Shown: in pieces, positions 1 through 5,530 of the stretch
How positions within the stretch are numbered: the stretch's first letter is position 1
How the letters are laid out: each line of letters starts with the position of its first letter
Origin: Oscillospiraceae bacterium
Lineage (GTDB): Bacteria > Bacillota > Clostridia > Oscillospirales > Ruminococcaceae
Length of the DNA stretch: 5,530 bases
Assembly: GCA_900752625.1 (NCBI GenBank)
Contig: CAADWC010000031.1
Span: forward strand, 1-5,530
Reading direction: 5' to 3'
The notes under the pieces: model-generated
Seen by the model: the letters and a program-made list of their open reading frames with translations, nothing else
Told to the model about the DNA's origin: nothing
The model's database searches: none
Translations under genes and position numbers: made by a program

Positions 1-486
1 CTTTCCGGCAAGAAACTTTCTGAATTCCTTACCGTCCCCTTTTGAATATCCTGAGTCTGCAATACACAGACTTATATCCTTATAGTAAATTATAACACAG
101 TCGTATACCACAACGACTTTTGTTATCTTAGCATAATCTATCTTTCTGACAGTAACGGTACAGGTCTGTTCAATATACGAATCAAAAACCCTGATATTCT
201 GCGGATTCCCCAGAGCGGTCTCGCCGCCCTTGCCGAATTTTTTTGAAAACTCCGCTCTGATACTTGCAAAGCGGTATATTACAGCAGCTGCAAAAAGCAC
301 GGCAAAAATCCAAGCAAAACCGCTTCCGGCTGCAAAAAAGCACACCGCCGCAGCTGCCGGAACCAAGGGAATTAACGTTCTGAAAATATGACCGGCAGAA
401 TACCTTTCCATTATCTTCAGGTAATTCATAAGCTGCTTTTTTTCAGTAAAAACCGTAGTATTCTCAAAATAAGCCTGCATTTTCAT
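1..486 (-). CDS. YcxB-like membrane protein, C-terminus cut by window edge
   Basis: The frame is open for 162 codons from ATG at 486 to the left edge with no stop, so the C-terminal end is missing. GAGG at 497-494 lies 7 nt before the ATG, supporting this start. The protein has a short soluble N-terminus, two hydrophobic segments at about residues 35-53 and 56-73 (rich in Ala, Phe, Val), then a soluble part. The soluble part begins with basic residues and a Gly-rich turn (FGKGG, 84-88) and continues as alternating beta-like stretches containing RVFDSYIEQ (99-107), DYAKITKVVV (117-126) and a final KEFRKFLAGK (153-162). This pattern of two helices followed by a beta domain with a Tyr-x-x-Ile-x-Lys segment is what I know from YcxB-like proteins, whose function is not established. 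It is probably a membrane protein with its beta domain in the cytoplasm. It follows argB by 45 nt and is probably co-transcribed. The family assignment rests on pattern only. Confidence 0.75.
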   Translation of the reverse strand, partial: MKMQAYFENTTVFTEKKQLMNYLKIMERYSAGHIFRTLIPLVPAAAAVCFFAAGSGFAWIFAVLFAAAVIYRFASIRAEFSKKFGKGGETALGNPQNIRVFDSYIEQTCTVTVRKIDYAKITKVVVVYDCVIIYYKDISLCIADSGYSKGDGKEFRKFLAGK

Positions 487-531
487 TTCGATACCTCATA
501 TTTGCCAAGCAGTTCGTTCAGCCCGATAATA

Positions 532-1398
532 TTACGTAAACTGCGTTCCGATACCCTCGTTTGAAAGCAGCTCGATAAGAATAGAATGAGGTACTCTTCC
601 GTCTATAATAGACGTCCTTTTTACCCCTCTTCTTACAGCCTCAACACAGCAGTCTATCTTGGGAATCATTCCGCCGCTTATTATTCCCGTCTTTTTCAGA
701 TACGGAACATCACTTACCTGAACGAACGGAATAAGCGTTGAATCGTCGTCCTTGTCCTGGAGAAGCCCGGCAATATCAGTCATCAGAATAAGCTTTTCCG
801 CTCTGAGACAGGAAGCAATTCTTGCGGCAGCAGTATCGGCGTTTATATTATAAGCCTGACCGTCCTCGGAAGTGCCTACTGTAGCGATTATCGGAACATA
901 GCCGTTGTTAAGCGCGTCTATAATAGGCTTAGTGGTTACCTTTTTTATCTCTCCGACATATCCCAGATCCACGTCTCCCTGAAGCTTTTCCGCAAGGATC
1001 ATCTGTCCGTCGCATCCGCACAGTCCAAGCGCCTTTCCGCCGTATAGCTGAAGCGCCGCAACAAGCTCCTTATTTACCTTTCCGCACAGAACCATTTTTA
1101 CAATATCGATAGTTTCCTTGTCGGTATATCTCAAGCCACCGATAAATCTGCTTTCAATTCCGACCCGCTTCAGCATTGAATTTATCTCCGGCCCTCCGCC
1201 GTGAACCAGTACTACCTTTATGCCTACCTCGGTCAGCAGAACGATATCGCTCATAACCGCCTCTTTCAAAGAATCGTTTGTCATTGCGTTCCCGCCGTAT
1301 TTTATAACAACGACCTTATCATGGTATTTCTGTATATACGGCAAAGCGTCTATCAATATCTGACTTCTGATACTGTTGGCAATTTCCATTTTTAACAT
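532..1398 (-). CDS. argB: Acetylglutamate kinase (NAGK)
   Basis: This enzyme phosphorylates the gamma-carboxyl of N-acetyl-L-glutamate with ATP, the second step of arginine/ornithine synthesis, in the cytoplasm. It has the amino-acid-kinase fold motifs in order: KYGGNAM (33-39, phosphate-binding Lys33 and Gly loop), HGGGPEIN (66-73), GGLRYTD (87-93, Arg90 for N-acetylglutamate), NINADTAA (184-191), and GGMIPKI (242-248, with Lys247). The C-terminus DGRVPHSILIELL...EGIG (266-284) is typical and the 288-residue length is normal. An N-terminal extension ahead of the kinase core (about residues 8-28, ending ALPYIQKYH) is the kind found in hexameric, arginine-inhibited NAGKs, so feedback inhibition by arginine is likely. 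Start choice: AAAGGA at 1407-1402 is only 3 nt from the ATG at 1398 and 12 nt from the next in-frame ATG at 1389 (residue 4). Neither spacing is ideal and either may be used. The gene is 20 nt downstream of the PH-like gene. Confidence 0.97.
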   Translation of the reverse strand: MLKMEIANSIRSQILIDALPYIQKYHDKVVVIKYGGNAMTNDSLKEAVMSDIVLLTEVGIKVVLVHGGGPEINSMLKRVGIESRFIGGLRYTDKETIDIVKMVLCGKVNKELVAALQLYGGKALGLCGCDGQMILAEKLQGDVDLGYVGEIKKVTTKPIIDALNNGYVPIIATVGTSEDGQAYNINADTAAARIASCLRAEKLILMTDIAGLLQDKDDDSTLIPFVQVSDVPYLKKTGIISGGMIPKIDCCVEAVRRGVKRTSIIDGRVPHSILIELLSNEGIGTQFT

Positions 1399-1418
1399 CT
1401 TTCCTTTTTGTGATTTAT

Positions 1419-2006
1419 TTAAAACTGCTCCGGAGTCTCTTTATATTCAAGCATATCACCCGCATCCGGATCGTATTTTGCGGCCCGCTCGTTAATAAGC
1501 CTATACGCCGTCATATAATTATATACATATTCCAGCATTGTTTCCTTTGCATAATCGATACGTTCCGTATAATCGCTGCCTATAACTCCGAGCATTTTAT
1601 TTCTGCTCTTGATAATTACCGTTCCCGTATCGTCAGTCTCCTTTTTCACATCAACTTCAAACACATCTTCATAGTATACTGACACCGGCTTTTTGAAAAC
1701 AAAGCTTATGATACGCTTATCGGTAACGGCATAATAATGATCTGAATCGACGCCGAATATCATCATTGCACCGAGAACCGCAAACGGTAAAGCTATTATT
1801 GCCACCAGACCCTTGCCGGAAGTATATACAATAAACATCCATAATACCGCAAAGGCAGCCATCCCGAGTCCCAGCAGCCTTGACTCAAGGTTGCTTTTTA
1901 TCGCTTTTTTGCCGGTCCACAGAATGCTTTCATCATTGTCAAGATATTCTGTAAACTTATCCGAATAATCAGCTTTCCAGTCAATAATCGTTTTTTTCTG
2001 TTTCAT
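1419..2006 (-). CDS. Two-helix membrane protein with bacterial PH-like domain
   Basis: This 195-residue protein has a clear order of parts. A polar N-terminus ends in LDNDESILWTGK (22-33), the 'L-x-x-x-E-x-I-L-W-x-G' lead-in often found before bacterial PH domains. Two hydrophobic helices follow at about 43-62 and 66-85 with a short Gly-Lys-Gly turn. Next come YYAVTDKRII (91-100), a close match to the 'Y-x-V-T-x-K-R-I-I' strand of bPH proteins, and beta-like stretches to about residue 142. A charged C-terminal helical region (about 146-178) and an acidic tail end the protein. It is likely an integral membrane protein with its soluble domain in the cytoplasm. Known bPH-type families have mostly unknown roles and I assign none. 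GGGGG at 2017-2013 lies 6 nt before the ATG, a good ribosome binding site. The gene sits 66 nt after argJ and 20 nt before argB, so it is probably in the arg transcript. There is no visible link to arginine chemistry. Confidence 0.8.
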   Translation of the reverse strand: MKQKKTIIDWKADYSDKFTEYLDNDESILWTGKKAIKSNLESRLLGLGMAAFAVLWMFIVYTSGKGLVAIIALPFAVLGAMMIFGVDSDHYYAVTDKRIISFVFKKPVSVYYEDVFEVDVKKETDDTGTVIIKSRNKMLGVIGSDYTERIDYAKETMLEYVYNYMTAYRLINERAAKYDPDAGDMLEYKETPEQF

Positions 2007-2041
2007 TATGATCCCCCATTATTTTTCATATTATTTTTAAT

Positions 2042-2064
2042 GCTGCTGACTTTTAGCCGACAGC
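2042..2064 (-). other. Imperfect hairpin in argJ-PH gene gap
   Basis: On the minus-strand transcript, GCTGTCGGC (2064-2056) can pair with GTCAGCAGC (2050-2042) across a TAAAA loop. This gives seven Watson-Crick or wobble-strength positions plus two weak ones (one mismatch C-A; two G-U). It starts about 8 nt after the argJ stop. No run of U follows on the transcript (the sequence continues AUUAAAAAUAAU), so it does not look like a full intrinsic terminator. It could be a weak attenuator, an mRNA-stabilising stem, or chance. Confidence 0.25.
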
Positions 2065-2072
2065 CATTAACG

Positions 2073-3344
2073 TTACGATCTGTAATCTCCGTTTATCCTT
2101 ACATAATCATAAGTAAGATCGCAGCCCCATGCCGTCGCTTTGCCGTTGCCGCCTCCGATAGAAATATCGACTGCTATCTCATCCTGCGCAAGAATTTTTG
2201 CGGCGACTTCCTCAGAATATCCGATCACCAGACCTTTTTCTCCCACTTTTATCCTGCCTGCCGAAGAACTCATATAAACATCAACTTCGCTTACATCAAA
2301 TTCAGCGTCTGCATAACCCAGAGCGCAGAAAATACGTCCGCAGTTTGCGTCCTCTCCGAAAATCATCGACTTGAAAAGAGCTGAGCAGATAACGCTTTTT
2401 GCGACCTTTATCGCTGCGTCAGTATCCTTTGCTCCCGAAACAGTGCATTCAATAAGCTTTGTCGCGCCTTCGCCGTCCTTGGCAAGAAGCCTTGTAATAT
2501 TCATCATCACTATGTAAAGAGCCTGCTTGAAGGTATCAAAATCCTTCCCCTCAGTAACGATCTGAGCGTTTCCCGCAAGCCCGTTTGCCATGACCATGCA
2601 CATATCGTTGGTAGACTGATCTCCGTCTATGGAAAGGCAGTTGTATGTTACCTTTACGACCTCGGAAAGCGCCTTCTGAAGCATTTCGGCAGAAACAGCG
2701 CAGTCGGTTGTAATAAAATTCAGCGTTGTCGCCATATTCGGGTGTATCATACCGCTGCCTTTTCCCATTCCTCCAAGGCGGCAGGTCTTTCCGTCAAGCT
2801 CAAACTCCACCGCAACCTCCTTCTTGAAGGTATCCGTAGTCATGATAGCCGTTGCTGCCTTTTCATTCCCGTCATAGGATAATCCTGCGGTAAGATCGCT
2901 CATGGCTCTTTCAATTGGCTCTATCGGAAGTATCTCCCCAATAACTCCCGTTGAAGCGACAATTACCTCCTCCGGCTTGATCCCTACAGCTTCCGCAGTA
3001 AGGCGGCACATTTTTTCCGCCTTTTCCTCACCGTCGGCGTTGCAGGTATTGGCGTTCTTTGAATTGACTATTACCGCTCTTGCTTTTCCCCCGGTCGCCG
3101 CAAGATTTTTCTTTGTTACAATAACAGGCGCGCCCTTTACCTTATTCTGAGTATAAACCCCTGCCGCATTGCACATAACGTCCGAAACGACCATTCCAAG
3201 ATCCGGCTTAATATTGTCAAAAGGCGAATCGTTTCCGTCATATGCAGGAGATTTTTTTATTCCGCAGTAAAGGCCGTTAGCCTTAAATCCCTTGGCGGCA
3301 CATACTCCGCCGTCAATATATTTATACCCGTCAAAATTCTTCAT
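2073..3344 (-). CDS. argJ: Bifunctional ornithine acetyltransferase / N-acetylglutamate synthase
   Basis: ArgJ moves the acetyl group from N-acetylornithine to glutamate, releasing ornithine and regenerating N-acetylglutamate. Some members also make N-acetylglutamate from acetyl-CoA. The precursor cleaves itself into alpha and beta chains before a Thr that then acts as the nucleophile. Here the cleavage region is KGSGMIHPNMATT (195-207), putting the cut between Ala205 and Thr206. The residue after Thr206 is another Thr where many relatives have Met (ATML). The oxyanion-hole region STGVIGE (131-137), VNSKNANTCN (93-102), the DGDQSTND segment (240-247) and KDGEGATK (289-296) are all present. 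The ending YDYVRINGDYRS is the classic C-terminus. The 423-residue length is normal, with no break. GAGG at 3356-3353 lies 8 nt before the ATG. It follows the deacetylase by 21 nt. Whether it is mono- or bifunctional cannot be read from the sequence. Confidence 0.97.
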   Translation of the reverse strand: MKNFDGYKYIDGGVCAAKGFKANGLYCGIKKSPAYDGNDSPFDNIKPDLGMVVSDVMCNAAGVYTQNKVKGAPVIVTKKNLAATGGKARAVIVNSKNANTCNADGEEKAEKMCRLTAEAVGIKPEEVIVASTGVIGEILPIEPIERAMSDLTAGLSYDGNEKAATAIMTTDTFKKEVAVEFELDGKTCRLGGMGKGSGMIHPNMATTLNFITTDCAVSAEMLQKALSEVVKVTYNCLSIDGDQSTNDMCMVMANGLAGNAQIVTEGKDFDTFKQALYIVMMNITRLLAKDGEGATKLIECTVSGAKDTDAAIKVAKSVICSALFKSMIFGEDANCGRIFCALGYADAEFDVSEVDVYMSSSAGRIKVGEKGLVIGYSEEVAAKILAQDEIAVDISIGGGNGKATAWGCDLTYDYVRINGDYRS

Positions 3345-3365
3345 TTCAATTACCTCGTTTCCATA

Positions 3366-4022
3366 CTAATATGCTGACGTCTGCAAAGCGTTTGAATAAA
3401 CGATACGTTTCTGCGGTTCTACGCCTTTTGCCTTAAAAAGCTCCGAAACCGTAACAAATCCGCAGCCACGTTCCAGCAGCTCCGGTATTATCCTGTCCAG
3501 CGCTTCAACGGTGGCGTAATTATTCTCCATATCGTGAAGCAGTATAATATCTCCGTCCTTTACCCGGTCAAGTATCAGTCCGGCTCTTTCCTCAGCAGAA
3601 ACGTCCGGCTCCCAGTCGTTTGCACCTATTCCGGCAATAAACGGCATATCGGTATTTTCAAACATCGTATCATTTACCGCAATATAGGGAGGTCTGAAAA
3701 AAGCCGGAGCCTTACCTGTTATATCAGATATTTTCTGAGAAGTTACGGCAATATCATTTTTTATTTCATCGGCGGTCATTTTTGTCATATCGGCATGGAC
3801 AAGCGAATGATTCCCTATTTCGCATCCGATTGCACAGGCATTTTTGATCATCTGCGCCGATTCGTTGTTTATATTGCTGCCTATCACGAAAAAAGATCCA
3901 ACGATCCTGTATTTTTTAAGTTTTTCTATAACCATCGGAGTTATAGTCGTATTCGGACCGTCGTCAAAAGTGAGAGCTGTCAGCTTATCGTATTTCGTAT
4001 AGTCGATATTGTATTTTTCCAC
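3366..4022 (-). CDS. NodB/CE4-type polysaccharide deacetylase, no export signal seen
   Basis: This metal-dependent deacetylase carries all five CE4 motifs, numbered from the GTG start: TFDDGP (18-23, catalytic base Asp20 and metal ligand Asp21), HSLVH (72-76, metal ligands His72 and His76), RPPY (110-113), DWEPD (137-140 region, DW at 136-137) and LLHD (161-164, His163). It should therefore be active on an N-acetyl substrate, by family usually peptidoglycan or another polysaccharide. I chose GTG at 4022 because GGGAGG at 4036-4031 lies 8 nt upstream. The frame also stays open to a TTG at 4067, which would add 15 charged residues, and is closed just upstream by two adjacent TGA codons. With either start there is no signal peptide or membrane anchor, although most relatives are exported. 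The protein would have 218 residues, mostly the catalytic domain plus a tail of about 20. It lies between argC (113-nt gap) and argJ (21-nt gap). The substrate is unknown. Confidence 0.9.
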   Translation of the reverse strand: MEKYNIDYTKYDKLTALTFDDGPNTTITPMVIEKLKKYRIVGSFFVIGSNINNESAQMIKNACAIGCEIGNHSLVHADMTKMTADEIKNDIAVTSQKISDITGKAPAFFRPPYIAVNDTMFENTDMPFIAGIGANDWEPDVSAEERAGLILDRVKDGDIILLHDMENNYATVEALDRIIPELLERGCGFVTVSELFKAKGVEPQKRIVYSNALQTSAY

Positions 4023-4030
4023 TTTTGCTT

Positions 4031-4036
4031 CCTCCC
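4031..4036 (-). promoter_or_regulatory. Ribosome binding site deciding the deacetylase start
   Basis: GGGAGG on the minus strand sits 8 nt before GTG at 4022. It is the strongest SD match in this gap and favours the GTG over the upstream TTG at 4067, which has no comparable site. Caution: the stretch is purine-rich and would also encode Arg-Glu-Glu in the longer reading, so a chance match is possible. Confidence 0.6.
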
Positions 4037-4135
4037 TGTTTTCAGCTTCCTTTAAAACCGCTGCCAATGGTTTTCATCAGCGTCCGAAACTGACACGCAG
4101 CAGGTAACCGCCGCAGCAGGAACATTCCGCGATTT

Positions 4136-5083
4136 TTAGCACAGACCCGTATCCTCGTCGATTCCAAGCATAATATTCATATTCTGAACTGCCGCGCCGG
4201 AAGCGCCCTTGCCAAGGTTGTCAAAACGTGAACAAAGAAGGATCTGCTCTTCGTTTCCGCAGACAAAAAGCTGCATATCGTTGGTGCCGGCAAGCGTATT
4301 CGCTGCCAGAAATCCGTCGGAAAGAGTTTCCTTTCCCGAGAGCTCCATGACCCTGACAAATCTCTGCCCCTCATAGTGAGCGGAAAGTATATCATGTATA
4401 TCTTCAGGAGTATACCTCCTGCTCAACGCTCTCGAGATCAATGGGACAGTTACCACCATACCGCTGTAATAATCGTCAACGATTGGGTTGAACATGGGCG
4501 GATATTTAAGTCCGCACACCGCCTGCATTTCCGGCAGATGCTTGTGAGTCTGTCCCAAAGCGTACTGTCTGGGTGAATACATCTCCCGGCTCTTTTCATC
4601 GCTTTCCATTGCGGTTATCATCTTCTTTCCGCCTCCGCTGTATCCGGAAACGGCATGACAGGTAAGTGGATATTCCTCCGGAAGTACTCCTGCCTTTACC
4701 AGGGGATACACCAGACTTATAAATCCGCTTGCATAGCATCCGGGATTAGCAACTCTTTTGGAATGCGCTATACTCTCCCTGTGTCTGCACGAAAGTTCCG
4801 GAAATCCGTAATCCCAGCCGGCGGCCGTTCTGTGAGCGGTAGAGGCGTCGATTATTCTCACATTTTCATTTTCCGCCAACTCAACAGCTTCTCTAGCGGC
4901 GGCATCCGGCAGGCAAAGAAAGGTTATGTCAGACTGATTTATAAGCCTTTTTCGCTCGTTTATATCTTTTCTCTTTTCCTCGTCTATAGTAAGTATTTCA
5001 AGGTCGCTGCGGTTTTCAAGTCTTTCAACTATCTGAAGTCCGGTGGTTCCCTCTTTTCCGTCTATAAAAACCCTAGTTTTCAA
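4136..5083 (-). CDS. argC: N-acetyl-gamma-glutamyl-phosphate reductase, type 2
   Basis: ArgC uses NADPH to reduce N-acetyl-glutamyl 5-phosphate to N-acetylglutamate 5-semialdehyde in the cytoplasm. The protein matches the shorter, less common form of the family (about 310 residues; the group modelled as TIGR01851). Visible parts, numbered from the TTG start, are FIDGKEGTTGLQI (6-18, nucleotide-binding loop), RKD (38-40), CLPDAAAREAV (57-67), DASTAHR (79-85), NPGCYASG (113-120) with catalytic Cys116, SGYSGGGKKMI (146-156), QTHKHLPEM (178-186) with the likely catalytic His, and LGKGASGAAVQNMN (290-303). I prefer TTG at 5083 because AAAGGA at 5099-5094 lies 10 nt upstream and the protein then begins MKTRVFIDG, as relatives do. 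An in-frame ATG at 5104 would add seven residues but has no SD. It is the first arg gene of the cluster, with the deacetylase next after 113 nt. Confidence 0.96.
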   Translation of the reverse strand: MKTRVFIDGKEGTTGLQIVERLENRSDLEILTIDEEKRKDINERKRLINQSDITFLCLPDAAAREAVELAENENVRIIDASTAHRTAAGWDYGFPELSCRHRESIAHSKRVANPGCYASGFISLVYPLVKAGVLPEEYPLTCHAVSGYSGGGKKMITAMESDEKSREMYSPRQYALGQTHKHLPEMQAVCGLKYPPMFNPIVDDYYSGMVVTVPLISRALSRRYTPEDIHDILSAHYEGQRFVRVMELSGKETLSDGFLAANTLAGTNDMQLFVCGNEEQILLCSRFDNLGKGASGAAVQNMNIMLGIDEDTGLC

Positions 5084-5093
5084 ATTTACCAAG

Positions 5094-5099
5094 TCCTTT
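5094..5099 (-). promoter_or_regulatory. Ribosome binding site deciding the argC start
   Basis: AAAGGA on the minus strand lies 10 nt before TTG at 5083 and inside the reading frame of the alternative ATG at 5104. The ATG itself is preceded by an AT-rich stretch without purine-rich SD. This makes TTG the better start. Confidence 0.6.
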
Positions 5100-5109
5100 A
5101 GCATATGAA

Positions 5110-5139
5110 ATTATCAAGACAATATCTGCCGATGATCGG
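5110..5139 (-). promoter_or_regulatory. Possible argC promoter/operator region
   Basis: GATAAT (5115-5110) resembles a -10 box (five of six to TATAAT). A perfect 11-nt palindrome with one central base, CCGATGATCGG (5129-5139), covers the place where a -35 box would be. No good -35 match is visible at 16-19 nt spacing, so this would be a weak or activator-dependent promoter, or none. If used, the RNA would start near 5103 and the ATG at 5104 would be left out, which fits the TTG start. No convincing ArgR box is present. Confidence 0.22.
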
Positions 5140-5156
5140 TCTCCGGGCGGTAAGCC

Positions 5157-5530
5157 TTAATCGTCAAGAATATTCTTGTATTCTCTTTCGGCTCTTTCTT
5201 TTTTAGAAAGCTTTCTTCTCTCCTGCTTGGAAACGGCAGTGCCGAACTGATTTCCCAGTCCTCCGCCGAAAAACATCGCAACCGCCGTCATAACAATATA
5301 ATCAGGCTCCACCATATCGAATCCCAGCAGAAAATACTCCGCCGCCGTTATAACTGTGGCCGCCAGATAAAAATACCACCTTACCCCGTGATGCTTTGTA
5401 TATCTGAACGCCGTACAGAACGTAATGACGGGATAAATAAACAAAAAACCGATTATAAAAGGCATAAGCGACGTCGTCATTTCGGTGGTATAATAGAAAA
5501 TCCCCATAGAAACGCCGGTCCACAGGATAA
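5157..5530 (-). CDS. Small multi-pass membrane protein, 5' end outside window
   Basis: I do not recognise this family. The frame stays open to the right edge (seven further codons above the ATG at 5507 reading ILWTGVS), and that ATG has no good SD nearby, so the gene probably begins beyond the window. Numbered from the ATG at 5507, it shows hydrophobic helices at about 14-34 (with PFIIGFLFIYPVITF), 44-62 and 68-88, the last ending in a Gly-rich FFGGGLGNQFG (79-89). A cytoplasmic-looking charged tail follows (93-116, KQERRKLSKKERAEREYK), which may be helical. The upstream residues may be the end of one more helix. The stop at 5159-5157 is 73 nt before argC. It could belong to the same transcript or end a separate one; no terminator is seen in the gap. 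Confidence 0.7.
   Translation of the reverse strand, partial: ILWTGVSMGIFYYTTEMTTSLMPFIIGFLFIYPVITFCTAFRYTKHHGVRWYFYLAATVITAAEYFLLGFDMVEPDYIVMTAVAMFFGGGLGNQFGTAVSKQERRKLSKKERAEREYKNILDD

Noticed and set aside
483..560. A second frame over the argB end, passing the argB stop as RNIIGLNELLGKYEVSK and ending in a TGA that overlaps the ATG at 486.
   Set aside because: It has no start codon of its own and would need a +1 frameshift near the end of argB. ArgB already ends normally, so this is most likely chance.
2007..2072. Intrinsic terminator between argJ and the PH-like gene.
   Set aside because: A stem can form, but it is imperfect and no U-run follows on the transcript.
3534..4055. Plus-strand open frame of 173 codons opposite the deacetylase.
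   Set aside because: It is antisense to a gene with all five CE4 motifs, shows no recognisable domain, and its composition is that of a shadow frame.
4096..4120. Direct repeat CGCAGCAGG at 4096-4104 and 4112-4120.
   Set aside because: Only two nine-base copies 16 nt apart, no further copies nearby and no associated element; too weak to call.
4042..4125. Minus-strand 27-codon frame starting ATG at 4125, product rich in Arg and Leu.
   Set aside because: No good SD (only GCGGA directly against the ATG), no recognisable product, and it competes with other short frames in the same gap.
4655..5101. Plus-strand open frame of 148 codons opposite argC.
   Set aside because: It is the complement of well-conserved argC sequence and has no family features.
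5100..5120. Possible ArgR box half-site TATGAAAT near the argC start.
   Set aside because: The second half-site does not fall at the right spacing; TGAA to TCA is about three bases too short for the known box.

Overview
The window looks like part of a chromosome from a moderate-GC Gram-positive anaerobe of the class Clostridia, most like the Ruminococcus/Oscillospirales group. This rests on gene content, Shine-Dalgarno (SD) style (AAAGGA, GGGAGG, GAGG), use of TTG and GTG starts, and protein flavour. It is an inference; no search was run. All seven genes lie on the minus strand, so transcription runs from position 5530 towards position 1. There is no mobile element, tRNA, rRNA or CRISPR array.

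Layout in transcription order: (1) 5530-5157, 3' part of a small multi-pass membrane protein with an acidic/basic tail, 5' end outside the window; (2) 5083-4136, argC, N-acetyl-gamma-glutamyl-phosphate reductase of the shorter 'type 2' form, probably starting at TTG; (3) 4022-3366, a NodB/CE4 polysaccharide deacetylase with all five motifs but no visible export signal, probably starting at GTG; (4) 3344-2073, argJ, glutamate N-acetyltransferase / ornithine acetyltransferase; (5) 2006-1419, a two-helix membrane protein with a bacterial-PH-like domain; (6) 1398-532, argB, N-acetylglutamate kinase; (7) 486-1, a YcxB-like two-helix membrane protein that runs off the left edge. Gaps between successive genes are 73, 113, 21, 66, 20 and 45 nt, so an operon is likely from argC onward.

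The three arg genes supply the early N-acetylated steps of arginine/ornithine synthesis. ArgJ transfers acetyl from N-acetylornithine to glutamate (and may use acetyl-CoA), ArgB phosphorylates N-acetylglutamate, and ArgC reduces the acyl phosphate to the semialdehyde. The aminotransferase argD, which would close the cycle, is not in the window and may lie beyond position 1. The unusual point is that an envelope or membrane-type gene follows each arg gene: the deacetylase after argC, the PH-like protein after argJ, the YcxB-like protein after argB. I see no clearly new system. The observations most worth checking are this alternating layout, the deacetylase without an export signal among genes whose substrates are N-acetylated amino acids, and the disturbed 113-nt stretch upstream of it.
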